A DNA stretch of 31,229 nt from a virus. Within the stretch, counting starts at the first letter, position 1; the number at the start of each line of letters is the position of its first letter. The notes beneath the pieces are model-generated. The model worked only from the letters and a program-made list of their open reading frames with translations, was not told where the DNA came from and did no database searches. The translations under genes were made by a program, and so were the position numbers. The stretch covers positions 1 through 31,229 of IMG/VR virus record IMGVR_UViG_3300039159_000019, one strand, 5' to 3'. Of the stretch, positions 26,736 to 31,229 are shown in pieces.

Positions 26736-29700
26736 TTGGCAGATTTAGCTAACCTAAGAATTTCAGTTGATAGCCGTGAAGTTAAAACAGCAACCAGCGA
26801 CTTAAATAGTTTGTCTGGTGCATCTGGACGCGCTGAAACTTCGATAGGCAAAATGTCTAGCGCAGCTAAGTTGTTTGGTGGTGTTTTAGCTGCTGCTGGC
26901 GTTTTAACACTTGCTACCAATGTGGCTAAAGCAACCGCTGAATTTCAATCTTTGAGCGCATCTTTAAAGGTTGCAACTGGAAGTTCCGCTGCTGCATCTG
27001 CCGCATTTTCTGAAATTCAAAAGTTTGCTGCGGAAACTCCTTATCAATTAAATCAATCTGTCGAAGCATTTCTACGTCTGAAAAATCTTGGATTAGACCC
27101 AAGTATGAATTCACTGCGGTCTTATGGCAATACAGCAGCTTCAATGGGCAAAGATTTAATGCAGATGGTGGAGGCTGTAGCTGATGCTTCTACTGGCGAA
27201 TTCGAAAGATTAAAAGAATTCGGAATTAAAGCGAAAAAACAAAAAGATGAGGTTACGTTTACGTTCCAAGGTGTTTCAACGACTGTAAAAGATACATCTG
27301 AACAGATACAAAAATATTTACTCGACATTGGTAATACGCAATTTGCGGGTGCAATGACTGAGCAGATGAATACTTTAAATGGCAGAATGTCTAATCTACA
27401 AGACAATATAGATAATTTTTACAGAACTATAGGTAACCTTGGCGCAGCTAATATATTTACTGTTGCATTGAATGCTGCATCTAATGCTGTTGTATTTTTA
27501 ACAGATAATTTAAAAACAATTTTGTATGCATTAGAATTAGTCCTTGTTGCCCTTGCTGGTGTTGCTGCTGCATTTGTTGCATTTAAAGCGGTGTTGGGCG
27601 TTCAATTTGTTGTGGCTTATATTGGTCAATTAATAGCTATGCAGTTTGCGCTAGGAGCCACCACAACGGCTACTGCATTGGCTGGTGCTGGCATTAAGGG
27701 TTTACAAGCAATTCTTGCTGGCACTGGCTGGGGATTAGCTGTTGTTGCCATTGGTGCTGTTGTTGGTGCAATATACGCCCTTGCTACGGCTCAATCACGC
27801 GCCCGTGCAGAAACCAATGCTACCATTGCATCATTAAAAACGCTCGCACAGGCGAAATCGGTAGGCTTTGAACAAGCACGAACAAACGCAGAAATTGAAA
27901 AGCGTTTGTTAGAGCGTGATATTAAAGTGATTAGAGATAGAAATAAGGCACAGGCTGTAGGCCAAGGCAAAAAAATTGAATATGTTACACCAGACCTTGC
28001 TTCAAAGCGAGAACGGTTAGACGCCTTAAATATAGGTATTCGTGAAGCTGATACATTAAGAGCGCAAGCAGACGCCATGTCAGCAATAACTGTTCCTGCG
28101 GCGGCTGCGGCTGCTGGAATTGAAAAAACTGGTTCTGCCGCAAAAGCTGCTGAAGACCCGTTGAAAAAATATCGCGATGCCTTGGCTGATATGGTCGAAG
28201 AAGGCAAAAAAATCGGCATGACGCCTGAGGCTGTAAAGAAATTTGAAGTTGAAAAGCTTGCTGTCGCTGCTGCTACCGCTGGCTATAAAGACTATAACAA
28301 AATCAAAGAGCAAGGCATGATAAACGCTTTTAGGGAATTGGGTGTTGATATTGCTGCAAAGCTAAAAGAAGAAACCAAAGCCCGTAATGACGCAAGCAAG
28401 ACGCACAAAGAAACTATCACAACGCTGCAAGGCGAGCTATCTTTGATTGGACTTGTTGGAGTAGAAAGAGAAAAGGGTACTCTTGCTTTAGAAAAAGAAG
28501 CTTATGTTTTGAAATTTGGTGCTGCCGCTTGGGAAGAATACCACGCAGCAAGAATTGCCAACATTAATGCAAAAAGTGTTTTAGACAAAGACGTTAAAGC
28601 AGCGGAAGCACTTGTTAACAACCTTGAAACTGCTGCTGGAATGATTGGCGGAAAAGCGGGTAAAACGCTACAAGGAATATTAAAAACAGAAATCACTTTA
28701 AAAGACGGTGAAACTAAAAAAATAAGCGAAGCTATCGCGGCATCATTTCCTAAACTTGGGGCTGCGTTATCTGCTGCTATGGCTGGCGCACAAATTGGCA
28801 CAACGGTTGATAGTGTGTTTAAGGCAGTTGGCGTCAAGTCAAGCAAAGCTGGGGCACAAGTCGGTGGTGCAATTGGTATGGCTGCGTTTGGCCCAATAGG
28901 TGCTGTAGCTGGAAGTATCCTTGGTGGCATTGTTGGCGGTATGCTCAAAAAGGTAAAAACAGGCTCGGTAACGCTTAGCCAGATTGCTGGTGGTGTTATG
29001 GAACGCACACTGACGGGGAACAGCGCACGGTTAAAAGGCATAGCTGATAAGATGGCGACTGGATTGCTCTCTGGCCTGGGTGACATTGCAGAGCAACTTG
29101 GAGGCACATTGGGCGGGAACGTAAAGGTTAGCCTTGGCCAGCGCAAAAAAGACTTTGTTGTTGACCCAACGGGCATGGGTCGCACCAAGGGTTCTGGGGT
29201 TATGAACTTCGGCGAAGACCAAGCGGCTGCTGTTGCATACGTTACTCAACTTGCAATCCAGCAGGGTATAATCACAGGCATTAGTGCTGGCGCTCAGGCT
29301 CTTATCAAGGCTGGTAATGACCTTAACGCACAGGTCGCTAAAGCATTAAAGTTCGACCAAGTGTTCAAGGACTTGAAAAAGGAAAGCGACCCATTGGGCG
29401 CAAGCCTTGATGAACTGTCGGCTGAAATGCTCAAACTGAAAGCCATCTTTGATGAGGCTGGCGCATCAGCGGCGGATTATGCCAAGCTACAAGAACTTTA
29501 CGCCATCAAGCAAGCTAAGGCCATTTTTGAAGCCAACAAGCCGCGCCGCGAACTGGAAATACAGTTAATGGAAGCGCAGGGCGATGCTGTCGGTGCATTG
29601 GCTGCACAACGTGCGCTTGAACTTGAAAGCATGGATGCTGGACTGCGTGGACTTCAGCTGCAAATATACGCGGCTCAAGATGCTGCAAAAGCAACTGAGC

Positions 29701-30440
29701 AAATTGCTGAAGCCGCTCAAGAAGCTGCTAACGTCCAGAAAGAAGCACAAGACACATTGCGTTCTGCTTATGAGCGTGAATCTATTGTTCTTGAAGAAAC
29801 GGCGCAAAAATTTCGAGAACTTGGTGATTCTTTGCGCCAAGTATCAAAAGACATTAACGTAATGATTGTTGGCAGTGATTCGGTAAGTGGTGAATTGCGT
29901 AGCCGATTTTTTAGCACATCAGCATCGGCAAGACTTGGCAATGAACAAGCTTTAGGTGATTTACCAAACCTTGCTACACAATATGCTGACTTGGTGGTAG
30001 ACACTGCGCCTGACCGCTTAAGCATGATTCGTGAATTGTCGGCTATACAAGCAGAAACAGATGCTTCCGCTATTGTCGCAGATAGGCAAGCGTCAATTGC
30101 TGAACTTCAATTGACCGCGCTTGAAAAGCAAGTTTCCTCACTGATAAGCATAGAAGAAACGGCGATAAGTGTTGCAACTGCTTTAAGACAGCTTGTTTCG
30201 CTTAGTGGAGGCATACCAGCGCCGACAACATCATCCGCTATTTCTACGCCATCAACAATCTATGACAGCAATCAGGTTTCAACATTTGGCACTAACGACA
30301 ATGTTACAAGTCAAGTAAGCGCATTGCGCGACGAAATGAAAGTTGCAATGTTCCAAATTGCCAAAAATACTAGCAATACTGCTACTCAATTGCAACGTTG
30401 GGACGGCGATGGTTTACCTGAAGCGAGAGACTACGCATGA
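26736..30440 (+). CDS. Tail tape measure protein
   Basis: The product has 1234 residues from the TTG at 26736, which lies 8 bases after GGGA; a TTG two codons earlier is too close to that site. The N-terminus (LANLRISVDSREV) and 'LPYQLNQSVEAFLRL'-like region near residues 80-240 are typical of lambda-type tape measures. Hydrophobic segments lie at about 260-306 and 331-352, a Gly-zipper stretch at about 706-740, and long Ala-rich coiled coils in the last third. Its length predicts a tail of roughly 185 nm at 1.5 Angstrom per residue. Confidence 0.93.
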   Translation: MADLANLRISVDSREVKTATSDLNSLSGASGRAETSIGKMSSAAKLFGGVLAAAGVLTLATNVAKATAEFQSLSASLKVATGSSAAASAAFSEIQKFAAETPYQLNQSVEAFLRLKNLGLDPSMNSLRSYGNTAASMGKDLMQMVEAVADASTGEFERLKEFGIKAKKQKDEVTFTFQGVSTTVKDTSEQIQKYLLDIGNTQFAGAMTEQMNTLNGRMSNLQDNIDNFYRTIGNLGAANIFTVALNAASNAVVFLTDNLKTILYALELVLVALAGVAAAFVAFKAVLGVQFVVAYIGQLIAMQFALGATTTATALAGAGIKGLQAILAGTGWGLAVVAIGAVVGAIYALATAQSRARAETNATIASLKTLAQAKSVGFEQARTNAEIEKRLLERDIKVIRDRNKAQAVGQGKKIEYVTPDLASKRERLDALNIGIREADTLRAQADAMSAITVPAAAAAAGIEKTGSAAKAAEDPLKKYRDALADMVEEGKKIGMTPEAVKKFEVEKLAVAAATAGYKDYNKIKEQGMINAFRELGVDIAAKLKEETKARNDASKTHKETITTLQGELSLIGLVGVEREKGTLALEKEAYVLKFGAAAWEEYHAARIANINAKSVLDKDVKAAEALVNNLETAAGMIGGKAGKTLQGILKTEITLKDGETKKISEAIAASFPKLGAALSAAMAGAQIGTTVDSVFKAVGVKSSKAGAQVGGAIGMAAFGPIGAVAGSILGGIVGGMLKKVKTGSVTLSQIAGGVMERTLTGNSARLKGIADKMATGLLSGLGDIAEQLGGTLGGNVKVSLGQRKKDFVVDPTGMGRTKGSGVMNFGEDQAAAVAYVTQLAIQQGIITGISAGAQALIKAGNDLNAQVAKALKFDQVFKDLKKESDPLGASLDELSAEMLKLKAIFDEAGASAADYAKLQELYAIKQAKAIFEANKPRRELEIQLMEAQGDAVGALAAQRALELESMDAGLRGLQLQIYAAQDAAKATEQIAEAAQEAANVQKEAQDTLRSAYERESIVLEETAQKFRELGDSLRQVSKDINVMIVGSDSVSGELRSRFFSTSASARLGNEQALGDLPNLATQYADLVVDTAPDRLSMIRELSAIQAETDASAIVADRQASIAELQLTALEKQVSSLISIEETAISVATALRQLVSLSGGIPAPTTSSAISTPSTIYDSNQVSTFGTNDNVTSQVSALRDEMKVAMFQIAKNTSNTATQLQRWDGDGLPEARDYA

Positions 30441-31229
30441 TTATTATCCGGCCTACTGATATAACTCCAGCAATGTTTGTTAGCAGTAGTGCGGCTGTTA
30501 GTAGTCGTGCAACTTGGAGTGCCGTTACTGCTTATGTGACAAACAATGAAGTGTATTATAACTTTAAAGACTGGATTGCTATTGCTGGAAGTACTAATGT
30601 AATTCCTGGAAATGACGCAACAAAATGGTTAGAAATAGGCGATTCTAATCGTTATGCAATGTTTGATAACATTATAGGCAATGTAACTACTGGTACTAGT
30701 CCTCTTAATGTTAGAGTCACACCAAGCTCTGTAGTAAACGCAGTGTCATTGTTCGAAGTTTCAGCTAACACTGTCCAGTTACAGATTATTGACCCAATCG
30801 ACGGAATTGTTTACGACAAAACAATAAACATGATTGATGTTAGTGTTGTTGTTGATTGGTATTCATACTTCTTTGAAGGCATACTTTTAAAGGATGATGT
30901 TACCTTTATTGACTTGCCAGCATACGGTTCTGCTGATGTTGTGGTTATAGCTAATAATGGCGCTAGCAGTGCGGCTATTGGAGAATGCGTAATTGGCTTT
31001 CAAAAAGAATTAGGTGTTAGTAATTTTAACACGAGTGTGTCGATTCAAGATTATAGCCGTAAAGAGCGCGACCAATTTGGACAAACCAAAGTTGTAGAAC
31101 GCAGATTTACAAAATTAGCCGATTATGATGTTACTTTAGAAACAAACCTTGTTTCGTATGTTCAAAAAGCATTAGCTGAATTGCGCGCAACGCCAACAGT
31201 GTATATAGGAGATGCTAATAGACCCGAAA
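30437..31229 (+). CDS. Tail protein downstream of the tape measure, 5' part (continues at window start)
   Basis: The ATG at 30437 overlaps the tape measure stop by ATGA. The frame stays open to the window end and, because of the 127-base overlap, continues at 1-219, giving 294 residues in all. Residues 27-66 have a CBM5/12-like pattern (W-S-A-V-T-A-Y, V-Y-Y, W-I-A-I, K-W). 'VVVDWYSYFFEGILLKDDVT' and D-Y-S-R-K-E-R-D-Q-F-G are conserved marks of an uncharacterised siphophage tail family. A distal tail role is inferred from position. Confidence 0.85.
   Translation, partial: MIIIRPTDITPAMFVSSSAAVSSRATWSAVTAYVTNNEVYYNFKDWIAIAGSTNVIPGNDATKWLEIGDSNRYAMFDNIIGNVTTGTSPLNVRVTPSSVVNAVSLFEVSANTVQLQIIDPIDGIVYDKTINMIDVSVVVDWYSYFFEGILLKDDVTFIDLPAYGSADVVVIANNGASSAAIGECVIGFQKELGVSNFNTSVSIQDYSRKERDQFGQTKVVERRFTKLADYDVTLETNLVSYVQKALAELRATPTVYIGDANRPE
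31103..31229. repeat. Terminal direct repeat, copy 2 (circular assembly overlap)
   Basis: These bases are identical to 1-127. Dropping this copy gives the non-redundant 31,102-bp circle. Confidence 0.93.

Noticed and set aside
28502-29188. 228-residue minus-strand frame inside the tape measure gene
   Set aside because: It is Pro/Ala/Ser-rich shadow coding opposite an obvious 1234-residue gene, with no promoter or ribosome site context.
1-31229. tRNA genes, integrase, transposase, anti-CRISPR operon or toxin-antitoxin pair
   Set aside because: I looked on both strands and found no cloverleaf, recombinase motif, transposase or paired toxin gene that I could support by eye; the 14399 HTH protein has no partner resembling a toxin.

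Overview
The window is the complete genome of a tailed phage with a long non-contractile tail (siphovirus type), assembled as a circle. The first 127 bases (1-127) are repeated exactly as the last 127 (31103-31229), so the unique circle is 31,102 bp, and one tail gene crosses the junction (30437 to the end, continuing at 1-219). The host is probably an alphaproteobacterium. The genome carries a GapR/DUF2312 gene, an HTH-metallophosphoesterase and a GH108 endolysin, which are typical of phages from that class. An Rz/Rz1 spanin pair shows a Gram-negative envelope. GC content looks to be in the mid-forties by eye. I see no integrase, excisionase, partition system, large CI-type repressor, tRNA, CRISPR array or insertion sequence.

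Layout: (A) 1-5445, plus strand: the end of the tail module (tail protein, small CBM-like protein, seven-blade propeller fibre, tail chaperone-like protein), a holin candidate, a metallophosphoesterase, then a lysis cassette of GH108 endolysin, second holin candidate and Rz with Rz1 embedded in another frame. (B) 5446-5556: convergent junction with nested inverted repeats. (C) 5557-11246, minus strand: an early operon whose first-transcribed genes form a recombination set (zinc-ribbon protein, ERF annealing protein, YqaJ exonuclease, winged-helix-like protein, DUF968 HNH protein, NinB, GapR, SSB). Downstream lie an AT-rich HNH endonuclease, an HTH-like protein, very small proteins, an Ala-rich repeat protein and a Lar-like zinc protein. 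(D) 11247-11339: divergent control region with a perfect palindrome overlapping a TTTACA-17-TATACG promoter. (E) 11340-15017, plus strand: regulator and replication module (Cro-like HTH, DUF1064, lambda-O-like initiator containing 22-bp iterons, presumed loader, stand-alone DnaA domain IV, small proteins). (F) 15014-31102, plus strand: ParB-methyltransferase fusion, terminase small and large subunits, portal, collagen/C1q-like protein, MuF, scaffold, major capsid, head-tail connectors, tail terminator, tail tube, the two tail chaperone frames joined by a probable +1/-2 frameshift, and tape measure.

Genes are packed with ATGA-type stop/start overlaps. Several real genes are under 60 codons: 5557-5736, 6796-6957, 7189-7302, 5210-5377 (Rz1), 11990-12040, 14274-14402, 14610-14786, 14853-15017 and 24314-24481. 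There is no gene-free stretch longer than 300 bases. The most interesting non-coding signals are the iteron array inside the initiator gene, a set of stem-loops placed just upstream of ribosome binding sites, and mutually exclusive pairings between the tail tube and tail chaperone genes.
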